The notes under the pieces are model-generated. The model made no database searches and was not told the origin of the DNA. It saw only the letters and a program-made list of their open reading frames with translations. A DNA stretch of 64,000 nt from Tetraselmis striata (taxonomy: Eukaryota > Chlorophyta > Chlorodendrophyceae > Chlorodendrales > Chlorodendraceae). This document shows, in pieces, positions 11,013-22,105 of this stretch (the stretch's first letter is position 1; each line of letters starts with the position of its first letter). The stretch spans positions 62,001 through 126,000 of the forward strand of contig VCJN01002407.1 of assembly GCA_006384855.1 (NCBI GenBank), written 5' to 3'. Made by a program: the position numbers and the translations under genes.

Positions 11013-14000
11013 TCAACACAGCACACTGAGCAAGGTATGGTGGGTGGAGGGGCGCCGCACCAGGTGGTTCATCCACAGCGCCTCCACCGCCGCAACGCAC
11101 ACGTCAGTGGGCTCCGGGTTGCAAGGGTGGTGCACGCCAAAGGGGCTCCCGAGCTTCTCGTGCTTGACGGCAAAAGCGGTCTTCACGTTGTTCAGGTTCA
11201 CCGAGGTGGCCTTGCCGGCGCGCGGCAGCGAGGCCTGGGGCTGCTGCCGGCGGCAACGGGCAGCGCGCTGCTGCGCCCACGCTTGCGCGCCACTGGCACC
11301 GGAGAGGCCATTGGGGCCTGAGGCGCCTTGGCCCCAGTCCTGGCCGGCACTGGAGGCAGAGAGGCCGGCACCGGAGACACCCATGCCCCAGCCTTGGTTG
11401 GCGCTCGTGGCAGAGAGACCAGCGCCGGAGACACCCGCGCCCCAGCCTTGGTTTGCGCTAGTGGCAGACAGTCCGGCCCCGGAAGCGCCAACGCCCCAGC
11501 CTTGGCCGGCACTGGTGGCAGACATGCCGGCACCGGAGACGCCGGAGCCCCAGCCTTGGCCGGCGCTTGGCGCTGAGAGGCCTGATGCCGAGATGCCGGT
11601 GGCGGAGATGGGCTCGCCCCACAGTTGCTGCCCACTGACGCCGAGAGCATCGCTGCCGGTGTCGTACTCGGCGTACTCGTAGTAGTAATCCTCGCAGTCC
11701 AGGTCCTCCCAGCCTTGGCCGGCGCTGCTTGCCGACAGGCCAGCGCCGGACACGCCAGAGGCCCAGCCTTGGCCGGCGCTAGACGCAGAGATGCCAACTC
11801 CTGAAGCACCGGTGCCCCAGCTTTGGCCGGCGCTAGTAGCAGAGAGGCCATCTCCAGAGACGCCGGCGCCCCACCCTTGGCTCGCGCTAGTGGCGGAGAG
11901 TCCGGCGCCCGAGACGCCCATGCCCCAGCCTTGACCAGCACTTGAGGCGGACATGCCAACTCCTGAAGCACTGATGCCCCAGCCTTGGCCGGCGCTAGCG
12001 GCGGAGAGTCCGGCACCAGAGACGCCGGCGCCCCACCCTTGGCTCGCGCTAGTGTCGGAGAGTCCGGCGACCGAGACGCCCATGCCCCAGCCCTGGCCAG
12101 CGCTGGATGCAGAGAGGCCGGCTTGAGAGACAGCAGTTAGCTCAGCGCTGGTGCCAGAGAGCGCGGAGGCACCCGAGGCAGAGACTGCGGTGGACATGCC
12201 GACGTACAATGGAGCTGACGAGCCGCTGGCAGGCTCAAAGCCGCTGTACTCTGCGCGGTACAGCGTGCCAAAGGTGTCATACATCACGCAGTCGTGAGGG
12301 TGCCTGGGATTTGACGGGGAATAGATAAACGCGAGGTTGAGGCCTGCATAGGCGATGATGGGGGGGGGGGGGGGGGGGATATCACCTGCTGCGAAGTTTG
12401 GAGAAGCCCAGTCAAAAGCGGTGTTAACGACGGTGCGGCGAGGGACCACCTGCAGGACAGCAGAAATCAGGGCGACTGCCATACCGATTTCATTGACTTT
12501 GCAAGTAAAGAAATGCGTTTTTCGGCATTCAGTCAGACTGTCCGTTTTATGGTGTTTCTACAGTTTTTGTGGCAAACTGTAATAAGTTTAGTCAGTTTAG
12601 TCTTTCTTCCGGGGGGGGGGGGGGGGGGGGGGGGCAGTATTATATTGATATTGGTATTTTTCGAGCGTGATAAGGGTAGTAATTGCATGCAATAGGCAGC
12701 GCCACTAGGCGCCTGCAGCGCTAGTTACAGGCCAGGGCGCAGGCGCGGGCTCGCACGATGCTGTAGGTGCCGTAGTCCGCTGTGCCGCCGAACTCCTCGC
12801 CGCACTGCTCCTCCGCGCGCTGCAACGCGCCCTTCAGGGAGGTCTGCCCGGGCGCGGGGCTGAAGTGCATGTACTCGTCAAAGTCGATGTGCAGCACCCA
12901 GTCCACCGCCTCGCGGCGCGCCTGCATGAAGCACATCTCCATGACGGCGGCCTGGTCGAAGATGTAGCTGCGCGTCACAAGCTCGTCGAACGTGACATTG
13001 GCCGCGCTGAAGTAGGGCATAGCCTGGATCTGGATGCGCTGCGGCTCTGCGGTCGGGCCGGGGGGGGCGCGGCTGTCGCCGAGGAGCGGCGCCAGGTAGT
13101 TCTCGAGCGTCGGCTTGCCGGGGCCCCGCCCATCCTCATACCTGTGCAGTAGCACACCAAATTAAACACACAGTAAACAGTTCCCGCAACTTCTCAGTGT
13201 GCCGCAATAGCACGCTGCGTCCGCTATCCCTTGTCATCAATATTTTTCTCCCCTCATAAACAGAAGAGAATGAGTTTCTGTTGTGTTCGAATCCACCCAA
13301 AGGCTTCGCAATCACTACGCGGCGGTAACCCCATGTATCGGCATTTTCCGTGCTGCAAAGTAATCCATCTCCTCTTTTGCATGCTCTCCGACCCGCGATT
13401 AAATGGCGCAGTGTATCGTAGGGTCACAGCATGGAACGACGCCGGTATGCAGAGATGGCACCCGATGAGCATGGCTCAGCCCAGGAGCTTGCCTGTCAAA
13501 GAGGTAGATGCGGTCGATGCCGGCATTCAGGTGGTGAAAAGTCCACTCCATCACCTGCACCAAGCCAGGTAGGAGGGGGCAAGAGTGTCAGTAGGCAGTG
13601 CTCCAGCAAGATGATCATCGATAATGGAGCCTGGTACTTCAGAAAAAGGGAGTCAAGGTTGGGCGGAGCCGGGCAAGGGGGGGGGGGGGTAACCTGCTCT
13701 TCCGAGATGGAGGGCGTGGTGGTCCCAAAGAAGAAGGGGCGGAAGGGGCGTACGCATACGGCGGCAGTGCGCTCGGTGGCATCGTCGGAGCGGGCGGGTT
13801 TCTGCTCCCACATGCAGACGGGCAGGGCAGCCAGGCCGCGGCTGGGCGACGACTCGAGCGACAACGTAAACGTCTGCACGGCGCCGCCGTTGGTGGCGGC
13901 GGCGGCGTGATAGGCGTCCATAAAGGGCTCTGGCACGGGGCAGCGGAAGAGGACGAGCGTGTTCCAGTCCCCGCACGTCTTGACGACCGTCTCGCAGGTC

Positions 14001-15751
14001 ACGTGGCCGCCCTCGATGCCCGGGAATCCGGCCTCGAGGCGTGTGAAGCGCGCGAGCGGGCTGGCGCTGTACAGCCCCCAGAAGCTCGCGGCAAACGCGT
14101 CGTCAACGGCAGCGAGCAGCACCTGGCGAGGGGGTGCGACGTACAGGTGGGAGAGGGTAAGCCTTTGGATAACTACGGCAACGCGATTCCGGCGCACATG
14201 TCAGACCGTCAAATCACCATGCAATGGTCGGCCTCAGTTTGCCTGTTGTTACTTAACGTGGTATGCCGGTACTACCACAAGTTAGGATCTGTTCCATTAA
14301 TTGTTGCAGCAGAAACTTCGCAGTCTTTCATAGTTAGTCTACCTGCACATTTACTTGTATCAACCTGATGCCCCAGTATGAATAGGCACTGTGCTTAGGG
14401 GCAACTCAAGTCATCACCTACCTACAGGGCTGTACATATTATTTGTATCATTATTCTACTTACAAATTAACACACAGAATGTTCTCATTCTACTACCTTT
14501 AAATCTCAGACTGACGGAGTTTGTGCTCACGCATCCCCCACCGACAATTAGTTGTGAGACAATCGTGATGGACACCAATGAGGAAGAGGCGTAATTATAA
14601 AGTGAGATTCTGACGACTTCCAAATTCAACCACGACCCATGGCCACCGCATCGCACAGTATTCGTTTTCCGTTGTCGATACACGCGACAGAAGTCGCCAT
14701 ATCATTTGCTGATTCGTGGTACTGCTGTACGTTGCTCAAAAATGGCAACGATGTGTCAGAATTAGGTTTCATCTAGTCACAGGCTGAAGATAGTGGTGGT
14801 GGTGGTGGAGGGTGGGGGGGGGGGGGGGGGGTGGGGGGTTACGAATATACAGCCATTACAAATGCCAGTCGATTAGACCCTCGTTCGTACGACCTGCGTG
14901 CAATAAGTCGAGGCGCCGGGGGTAAAAAAGGGACCGAGGCGCGCCTGCTGCGACGAGAGGGCTGGAGCGGCCGCGGGGGGGGGGGGGGGGGGGGTGAGAA
15001 CTCCTCTCGGCGGTGAGCCTGTACCCGAACCCGACGGTGCAGCCAAAGCTCGCGAGAGTTCGTTCGCATCTCGATCGAGTGGAAATGCAAGCGTGACCGG
15101 GCGGCTGGGCGAGTGAGCGTCGTCTGAGGGGCTAATGATGCGAAGTATATCCGTACATACATACAGGAATTGCTTACGGCCGTGCATTCGTAAACCCGCG
15201 CAGGAAGCTGGCAGCTGACCTTGCGAAGCAGGCTCGCGCGTTGATGGCACTGCTTCCCTACGGTACATCGCCCCAACAGCAAGGAGGTTGACGAGTAAAT
15301 GCAAACGCTGCTCTACGCGTCAATATTGATTGCAAGGATCGTGCGATATAAGGCGTACCCAATCACCGGCGAAGTATCGAAAAGTGGTGTCGAGGGGGTG
15401 GGTGCATGACTGGAACCCTAGAAAATAGAGCAGCCTTCGAACGCCGGGCGGATATCCATTTACAATATATTATCGCTTTATTGCAGATGATGGGCGCACC
15501 AGGTCGGCGGCGACACCCTCCTCCAAGGGCCGCAGCTCCACGTCCATCACCGTCGCTACGGCTTCCAGCTCGTGGAACAGCTTTACGGACACGTGTTTTC
15601 CCTCGGTGCACATCCCTGCGACGGTGTTGGTGCCGTCGGCGGGCGTGGCTGGCTCGGCGGGACTGGCGTTAGTCCCAGCCGGCTGGTCGGCAGAAGCAGC
15701 ACAGGCCAGCAGGAGCGCCGCCGCGATCGCCGCCGCGACAGCGGGCCGCAT
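11013..15751 (-). CDS. GT92-family glycosyltransferase with internal 18-residue repeat domain
   Basis: Secretory-pathway glycosyltransferase of the GT92 (DUF23) type. Exons: 15751-15500 (tentative), 14122-13694, 13554-13493, 13141-12757, 12449-12386 and 12343-11013; phases agree throughout, about 840 residues. Exon 1 is assigned because its ATG starts an Ala/Leu-rich signal segment (MRPAVAAAIAAALLLACAAS) and its donor is in phase. GT92 features: CMWEQKPA, then EWTFHHLNAGIDRIYLFDR, then HIDFDEYMHF with the metal-binding DFDE at about 334-337. Residues ~472-741 are thirteen 18-residue repeats rich in Ser, Gly, Ala and Trp, interrupted by an acidic Tyr-rich insert (EDYYYEYAEYD). After them the family's C-terminal His-containing part resumes (HEKLGSPFGVHHPC, LWMNHLV). 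The 13492 intron has a GC donor (AG|gcaagc). A missed exon in the 1.4-kb first intron is possible. Confidence 0.75.
11315..12124 (-). repeat. Coding 54-bp minisatellite inside the GT92 gene
   Basis: Thirteen tandem 54-bp units encode variants of AGLSATSAGQGWGAGVSG on the minus strand, in frame with the flanking glycosyltransferase exon. Units differ mostly by conservative changes (Ala/Val/Asp first, Leu/Met/Ile third, Ala/Gly/Asn before Gln). A non-repeat insert of about 36 codons (roughly 11577-11712) splits the array into eight upstream and five downstream units. Absence of stops over 810 bases and unit length divisible by three argue for selection on the protein. Confidence 0.9.
14159..15499. 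other. Probable first intron of the GT92 gene
   Basis: About 1.3 kb lacking a convincing exon. It contains G runs at about 14816-14831 and 14976-14993 and AT-rich stretches. It joins the signal-peptide exon to the first GT92 exon in phase 0. A small exon could be hidden here, and the two flanking exons could belong to different genes. Confidence 0.4.
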
Positions 15752-16739
15752 TGCTCTGCGTGTTGAGGTAGCGCTACCCGTCGCTGGTCGACAAAAAAGA
15801 GGGAGCTGTATCCTGCGGATGAATTCGGCTGCTGGGGAAGGTGCAACACTCCGGCGGCGTGCCAATGGATGCAGTTAGCTGTATTTAACACGCCACGTTG
15901 ATCGGCTGCCATGGAACGTGATGCCGAATATCGCGGGCAGCATTCAAGCGCCAGTTGGCGGTCGCCGTTTTGGCTGTCGACCGATTGCCGCACGCGAAGC
16001 ATCACTCAGATGTCGATCGAAGTATGCTGGAGATATCTTCACTTTCTCGTACTGGTACCCGTAGTCGCTACTACCCTGTATGTATACTACCTATATATAT
16101 ACTACCCTGTATACTGGAGATAGATCAACAGAACCGACGCTTAGAGGCCCGCAACCCAAACCGTAGCTAGGTAATGTGTACTGGTGCTCGTAAATTCGTA
16201 ATGTGGCAGTAGTGTATGGTATTGCAGAATGTTTTAGTCGCTTATTTATTTATTTTGACAGTAACGCTGCTAGAAGGGTAGCGGCAAAACACGGCTTGCC
16301 ATTTCATTTTTTTGCAAATTGGTAGTCGCTACGAGTAGCGACTACCTTAGTACTGGAAGAAATGAAGCAAAGATTCAGTGATGCGGATTACTGCTTTCAG
16401 CGCGGTCGATGTTTTGTACTACTCGCACTGCTTTCTAATTCGTCACAATACGGTATGAAGATACTAACCAGTCGCGGTAAGGGCTGATATGCCGCTCCTA
16501 CTAAAAGTAAATTAAGGTTCGCCCTGGGACATCGGCCGAAGCCGCCCCGCCCAGCACTTGACCTCTTGCGCCAACTGCAGTCGAAGGTCTGACATGGCCC
16601 GCAGACCATTGCCTCATTCGAACCCCGCCGAAGGGCTAATGCATCAACCGGGTAAACCCAGGACACGCCGGGACGATATTGCCGAAAATACATCGGCCAG
16701 GAATTGATACCCGGACCTCTCGCGTACGAGACGACCGTT
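15752..16739. other. Spacer with short palindromes
   Basis: No gene seen. Contains the dispersed motif TACTGGTACCCGTAGTCGCTAC at about 16050-16071 and the perfect hairpin GGTAGTCGCTAC-GA-GTAGCGACTACC at 16321-16346. A few short open frames do not show the biased third positions of real exons. Confidence 0.6.
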
Positions 16740-17690
16740 CAACCGAGTGGACAATTGATGTACCTACTGCTCCTACTGTGACAGCAGGATTTAGTCCCGT
16801 GCACAAGATATACTACATCGCCACCTGAGAAGGTGCCTATAGTGAGCTCCTCAAGGAGGGGTGAACTGCATGATTGGGTTGGGCCGCTACTTCCAGCTAT
16901 ATGATATCCTATGATATGGATTTGGTATGGGAGTGTGCTCCGCGGCTCGGGGGTTGGTGAAACCGCATGCCGCCCAAGAAGTCGTGACTGCCCTTGTTCA
17001 TAAATATGTATGACCTCGAGGCAGAGCTCTATCTCCCGGGGTTCAAAGTCGTGACTGGGAACTATGATTCCCGGAATCCCGGAGCCGGAGCTTGAATACG
17101 CCCACGATGTTGAGTTAAAGACTATGCGGTACGGGGTCAGACAATGAGACAAGTGCATTGCGGTGCCCCGGGCCACGGCTGTGGATTGGTTTGCGCGCTC
17201 ATAGTTGGGCCGCAACGGCGGGGGCTGGCAAAGCGGGATGCGGTGTGGCACAACACGGAGCCGGGACGCTAGGGCATACTTCGAGACATCGTGGACAGTC
17301 GTGTCGGAGTACACGGGCATTGTATTATTTCTGCACAGTGGGTGAGGTGAGCAAGGTGTGCGCCGCACGGTGCACGTTGTCGCATTCTTGGCCGCGGATC
17401 GGGAACCCCTCTCATCGCAAGCACTCGGCGCACCACCCGGGCCCACCACGTAGCCTTACTCGCAAGATTTCCTTTGTGTCCTGAGCTTGGCGGCGGCTCG
17501 AGAACGTGCTCGTTTCCTCATCAGACGGCGCGGATTCGTCCGCCATCCCGTTGCCGAATCTGCACAACGCGTCCGTGGATCACTGGATCACCTTCGCACG
17601 CTCATGCATGCGCAGCCCAAACTCTGAACCGGGCGCGCATCACTCACCCCTCCCGCCTCGTGCAGGATGGGCCGCTTTTAAGCGGCTTAA
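16740..17690 (+). mobile_element. Retroelement remnant, copy 1 (post-RT region)
   Basis: Similar at base level to 43400-44000 read on the minus strand: shared blocks include CCCCGGGCCACGGCTGTGGAT, the GATCCACGGACG stretch, the GGCGGACGAAT block and the GATTTCCTTTG/GGG stretch. Both copies end at a CGTGCGGGATGCGGGCCGC-like tail followed by a small hairpin (here GCCGCTTTTAAGCGGC). Frames are broken by several stops and shifts, so it is a fossil. The relation to a reverse transcriptase rests on copy 2, whose upstream part has RT C-terminal features. Confidence 0.6.
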
Positions 17691-18288
17691 GTTGATCGTT
17701 TAGTACTGTTTTTGGCGGTGAATTTGGTACAGGCATTAATCGGGCCGCTTTCACTATAAAGCGGCTTTATTTCTATTTATCATATCTATTCTCATATTTA
17801 TTGCAATACCGTATTATTTATCATGTTGTGTATAAATCTTATTCGAGTTTCTAGCGCTGATTTTAGTGCTGGTGGAATTTTTACTGGTAGATCATACGCG
17901 CATACTACTGGTACGGCGGCAGTTCCGCCTGTCGAATTCCCCCAGCCACCCTCCTCCGCATTGCCAGTTGCCACAGGTACAGTACAGGTACTGCAGTCGC
18001 TACAGGGTAGGTGGATTTGTTTACATGGTAGGAGTATACCTGTAGGTGGGTTTGATACTGGACTTTTTGTAATTCACACCAGTACAGGTGCCCGTGAGCT
18101 GGACGCTCTCCCTGCTGTAACCAAACACAATTACCTACCTGCTGCCCGTGCTGCGGACGAGCCCGCTGGCTGGCGGAGGCTGATCGGACAAGAAGCCGAG
18201 GACCACGGTATATACAAAACGTCAGCAGGCGGTAGCGGTTTTCATAGGACGCCAGCCCAGGCTCCGTGTGATCCGTTTACACGCAGCG
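17691..18288. other. Upstream region of the E2 gene with retroelement-tail sequence
   Basis: AT-rich to 17.9 kb, then mixed. At about 18056-18085 it carries TACTGGACTTTTTGTAATTCACACCAGTAC-like sequence that recurs at 43.25-43.32 kb and 45.87-45.89 kb, so retroelement-derived sequence reaches to within ~200 bases of the E2 start codon. The long open frame starting at 17823 is not supported: it begins in AT-rich DNA and covers the real first exon in another frame. Confidence 0.5.
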
Positions 18289-21200
18289 ATGCTGGCCTTC
18301 CGTTTCGCGGCGCGCCTGCTGCCTTTGCAGCTGCCGGTAGCGGCCGCTGGGCAAGCGGGCGCCAGCGCGGCCGCGACGTCATTATGCGCGCGATACCTGC
18401 AGCAACGGTGAGCGCGCGCGGTTCATGCAGTACATCACGCAGAATATTGAACCGCTCATTTTTAGGGGTTCTGCTGCATCACGGGACGCTGTCCTACCTC
18501 GGCACCCCTACCCCGCCAGCGCCCGCCGACCGCCACCGCCAGACGCGCCATGATTTAAAACCTTGCGCGCTTCTGATGCAGGCTGCCTGACACCTGCGCC
18601 ACGGGGCTGCGATGGATGAGCAGCTATCCACCTCACACGGTACGAGCCGCCCGCCCCAACCCGCTCTCCGGCACCGGAGAGCGACGCGAGGCAGAACCCT
18701 CGTCGAAAACGACGGCCTACGAGTATCGGCCGGCCGCGCCCAGCTCGGACGCCGGGACCGGTGCGACGTCGAGGGCGGGCTAGCCGCAGGTCCGGGTCGC
18801 GGGGCAGGGAAAGAGGAAACATGGAAGCGGGTGGGCGCGTAGGCGGGGCATCCAGGGGCGGCGCACGGCCGGGCGGGTCGCCGGCGTCGGCGCGGCATTT
18901 TCACGCGCTCCATAACAGCCAGCAGGAGCACGCGGGTGCTGGCGTCAAAAGGTGTATCGGCCGGCGCCAGCCTGGCCGTATCCCGTAAACCACGCACTGC
19001 GCGGAAGGAACTGGTTATGCTGGGGGGGGGGGGGGGGGGGGGGGGGGGGCTGTCGAGCGCGCGCCGGACTGGGTACGTTGTTCGGGCGCACCTTGGCACG
19101 CCGCTTGGGCTGAAGCGAGGAGAATGCGATTGGGCTGAAGCTGCCGCCAGCGCACTACCCGGCAGAAAATGAAAGCAATGACAGTGGCAATGGCAATTCG
19201 ACTTGGCGTGTGCGGCATGCTGGGGCTGGCCTGACACGGGGCGCCCCCGCGCCTGCCTCCCCACCCCGCAGAAGCTGGAGTTTCCCTCGCTGTCGCCCAC
19301 CATGACGCAGGGCAACCTGTCCAAGTGGTACAAGGGCGAGGGCGACGAGATCGCCGCGGGCGACGTGCTGGCGGACATCGAGACGGATAAGGCGACAATG
19401 GCGTTTGAGAACCAGGAGGATGGCTTCATCGCCAAGATCCTGGTGGCGGAGGGCGCGCAGAATGTGCAGGTGGGCGAGGTGGTTGCCATCGTCGTGGAGG
19501 AGGCCGCCGACGTGGCCAAGTTTGCGTCGTACAGCGCAGACGGCGGCGCCTCCGCCGCCTCCACCACGCCACCAGCCGCGGCCGAGACAGGCAGCTCGGC
19601 ACCGACCGCTGGGGGCTCTGGCGACCCGCCCCCGGGGGTGGTCTTCACGGTCCGAGGCCCGCTCAATTCTGCCGATGCAAGTCGATATTACTCAACGGAT
19701 ATAACAGCACAGACAATCGCCCAAACCGCCATGCTTCATAAGCTGGAAAAGAGGGTGTTGTGTGTGTGTGTGTGTGTAAATATATGTACCGATATGTGGG
19801 CATGCTGATGCGTTGATGGAAACACTGCGAATAAGAAGTGCCCCGCCAGTCAGACGTCAAGTATATACCAAACAATAGCCAATGATCCTACAGGTTGCAT
19901 GTGAATAGCTCCTGAGGCTCACATTGTGCTGCCCCGGCCAGATGCTGGACATGCCCGCGCTTTCGCCCACAATGGAGAAGGGCAACCTGATATCGTGGGC
20001 GGTGTCGGCGGGCGAGGAAATCAGCGCGGGGCAGGTGCTGGCGGAGATCGAGACGGACAAGGCGACGCTCCCCTTTGAGAACCAGGAGGACGGCTTCGTG
20101 GCGTCGCTGCTGGTGGAGGCGGGTACCAAGGACATCCCCACCGGCACGCCGCTTGCGGTCATCGTGGAGGACGCCGCCGACATTGAGAAGATGGCGGGCT
20201 GGCGGCCGGGCAGCGCCGCCGCTGGAGGCGACACCGCCGCCCCCGAGCCTGCCGAGTCCAGTCAGGCGGCGACCGGCGCCTCGGCGCCCGCGCCGTCGGG
20301 CGATCAGAGCTGGGCGGGCCGTGTGAGCCCCGCGGCGCGCATCCTGCTGGGCGGCGCCGGCATCGACCCCGCCGCCGTGGTCGGCACCGGCCCCAAGGGC
20401 CTCGTCACCAAGGGCGACGCGCTGCTGGCGGTCGCGGGAGGCGCCCTCAAGGCCGCGCCCGGCGCCGCGGCGACCAAGCCCAAGGAGGCCAAGCCCAAGG
20501 CGGCTGAGCCCAAGGCGGCCGAGCCCAAGGCCAGCGCCAAGCCCGAGGCCAAGCCGGCCGCCCCCAAGGCCGCGCCTGCGTCTGGCGGCGCCGCGTACAA
20601 GGACGTCCCGGTCACGCAGATGCGGCGCATCATTGCCGACCGGCTGCTCGAGTCGAAGACCACCATCCCCGCCACCTACATGCGCATGCAGGTGCGGGCC
20701 CGCTGGGGTGGTGGCTCCAAGGAGGCGATTATGTCCGGGGGGAGGGGGGGGGGGGGGGACAGGGGGGGTTCACCTCCTTTGGATGGCTCTATCCGCTGCC
20801 TGTGGAGGGAGGTGGGTAGCAATGGTGGGGGTGCGGCTGGACGGAGGTAGCAGTGTATGGCACGCCCCGCACCGCAGGCATCCTGGGTGTGGCTGGCATG
20901 AGCTGAGGCCAAGCTCTAGGTGGGGGTTGAAAGCCAGTCTGAATCCATGGTGGCACACCGATGCAGAGTTGGGGAGGGAGAGACTGGACGCAATTTCTAC
21001 ACACCCAAACATTTTTACATCTTTACACATACATGTGGCGCATCATGTCATGTCAGAGAGTGACTCGCAATTAGCCGCGGAGGGTGCGAAGAGAACAGCA
21101 GGCGGCTGAGGGGCATCACCCCACACCGATTGGGCTCGTGGACGGAGTCCCATCGGACCATGCCATCCTGTGCAGTGATTTATTGCCCCCCCCCCCCCCC

Positions 21201-21998
21201 CCCTCTCCTCCCTCCGTCTGCTTCATGGGTGGGGGCGGTAGTAATATATACATACATAGTATATATGCATTAGTATTGGTATTTAGTATTCGTAGTTACA
21301 GTTTTGTCTATACCTGCATCGTACGTGTGGGTGTGTGTATGTGCTGCTTTGATACACTCAGACGGCCGGGTAGTTGGCGGCGATCTGATTTGACGGGGAA
21401 CCTCCCTGCACGGCAGGTGGACCTGGCGCCGGTGACCGCGATGCGCGCGGTGATGAAGGAGCAGGGCAGCAAGGTGTCGGTGAACGACTTTGTAGTGCGC
21501 GCGGCGGCGCTGGCGCTGATGGACGTGCCGGAGGTCAACGCGACGTGGGACGCCAAGGCGGACGCGGCGGTGCTGCACGGCGCGGCCGACATTTCCATTG
21601 CCGTCGCGACGCCCGGCGGGCTGATCACGCCCATCGTGAAGGCCGCCAATGTGAAGAGCCTGCCCGAGATTTCTGCCACAGTGAAGGACCTCGCGGGCCG
21701 CGCACGTGAGAACAAGCTCAAGCCGGCAGAGTTCGTTGGCGGCTCCTTCTCCATCAGCAACCTCGGCATGTTTGGCACCGACTCGTTTTACGCCATCATC
21801 AACCCGCCGCAGTGCTGCATCATGGCTGTCGGCGGCCCACAGGTCAAGGTGGTGCTGCAGGACGGCAAGCCCGTGAGCAAGGAGTACATGGAGGTCTCCA
21901 TCAGCGGTGACAACCGTGCGGTGGACGAACTCGCAGTGGCGCGCTTCCTGGAGGCCTTTGCCGGCTACTTCTCCTCGCCTGTCCGTCTGGTCATGTAA
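18289..21998 (+). CDS. Mitochondrial pyruvate dehydrogenase E2 / E3-binding-protein-like
   Basis: Core or E3-binding subunit of the mitochondrial pyruvate dehydrogenase complex. Exons: 18289-18407, 18582-18639, 19272-19637, 19942-20691 and 21417-21998; all junctions are in phase, 624 residues. Exon 1 encodes an Arg-rich, acid-free N-terminus typical of a mitochondrial presequence; exon 2 gives WMSSYPPHT leading into KLEFPSLSPTM. Two lipoyl domains follow, each with the IETDKAT motif (lipoyl lysines 99 and 221), then a peripheral-subunit-binding domain (SPAARILLGGAGIDPAAVVG, about 310-345), a Lys/Ala/Pro linker and the acyltransferase fold (from about 401). The usual HRxxDG catalytic motif reads NRAVDE (597-602): the histidine is Asn and Gly is Glu. 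That pattern resembles animal E3-binding protein (PDHX), so this may be a structural rather than catalytic subunit. A TGTAA lies 103 nt past the stop. Confidence 0.9.
19021..19049. repeat. ~29-base poly-G in E2 intron 2
   Basis: Uninterrupted G run inside the 18640-19271 intron, sense strand G. Other homopolymers in this gene are a G-rich run near 20739-20766 and a C run at about 21186-21202, both in intron 4. Confidence 0.95.
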
Positions 21999-22100
21999 AG
22001 CGCAGGTCCCCCCCCTCCTCCCACCCCCCCCCCCCCCCAAACGTTGACCACCAAACATAAACCTTACACGACGTAGCATCAGGGATAGACGCCAGGCCCG

Positions 22101-22105
22101 TGTAA
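22101..22105 (+). terminator. putative TGTAA poly(A) signal of E2 gene
   Basis: TGTAA 103 nt downstream of the E2 stop codon, a normal spacing for chlorophyte 3' untranslated regions. Confidence 0.4.

Noticed and set aside
11198..12016. 272-codon alternative frame through the 54-bp repeats
   Set aside because: Shadow of the in-frame GT92 repeat domain; only the other frame joins the flanking exons.
16590..16650. Sequence resembling a tRNA T-arm (GGGTTCGAATGAGG on the minus strand)
   Set aside because: No acceptor stem, D-arm or anticodon arm of the right spacing could be found around it.
17823..18590. 255-codon plus-strand frame
   Set aside because: Begins in AT-rich retroelement-derived DNA and reads the real first exon of E2 (18289-18407) in another frame.
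18494..19666. 390-codon open frame on the minus strand
   Set aside because: It overlies exons 2 and 3 of the E2 gene in antisense and spans the poly-G intron; its openness follows from high GC3 on the opposite strand.
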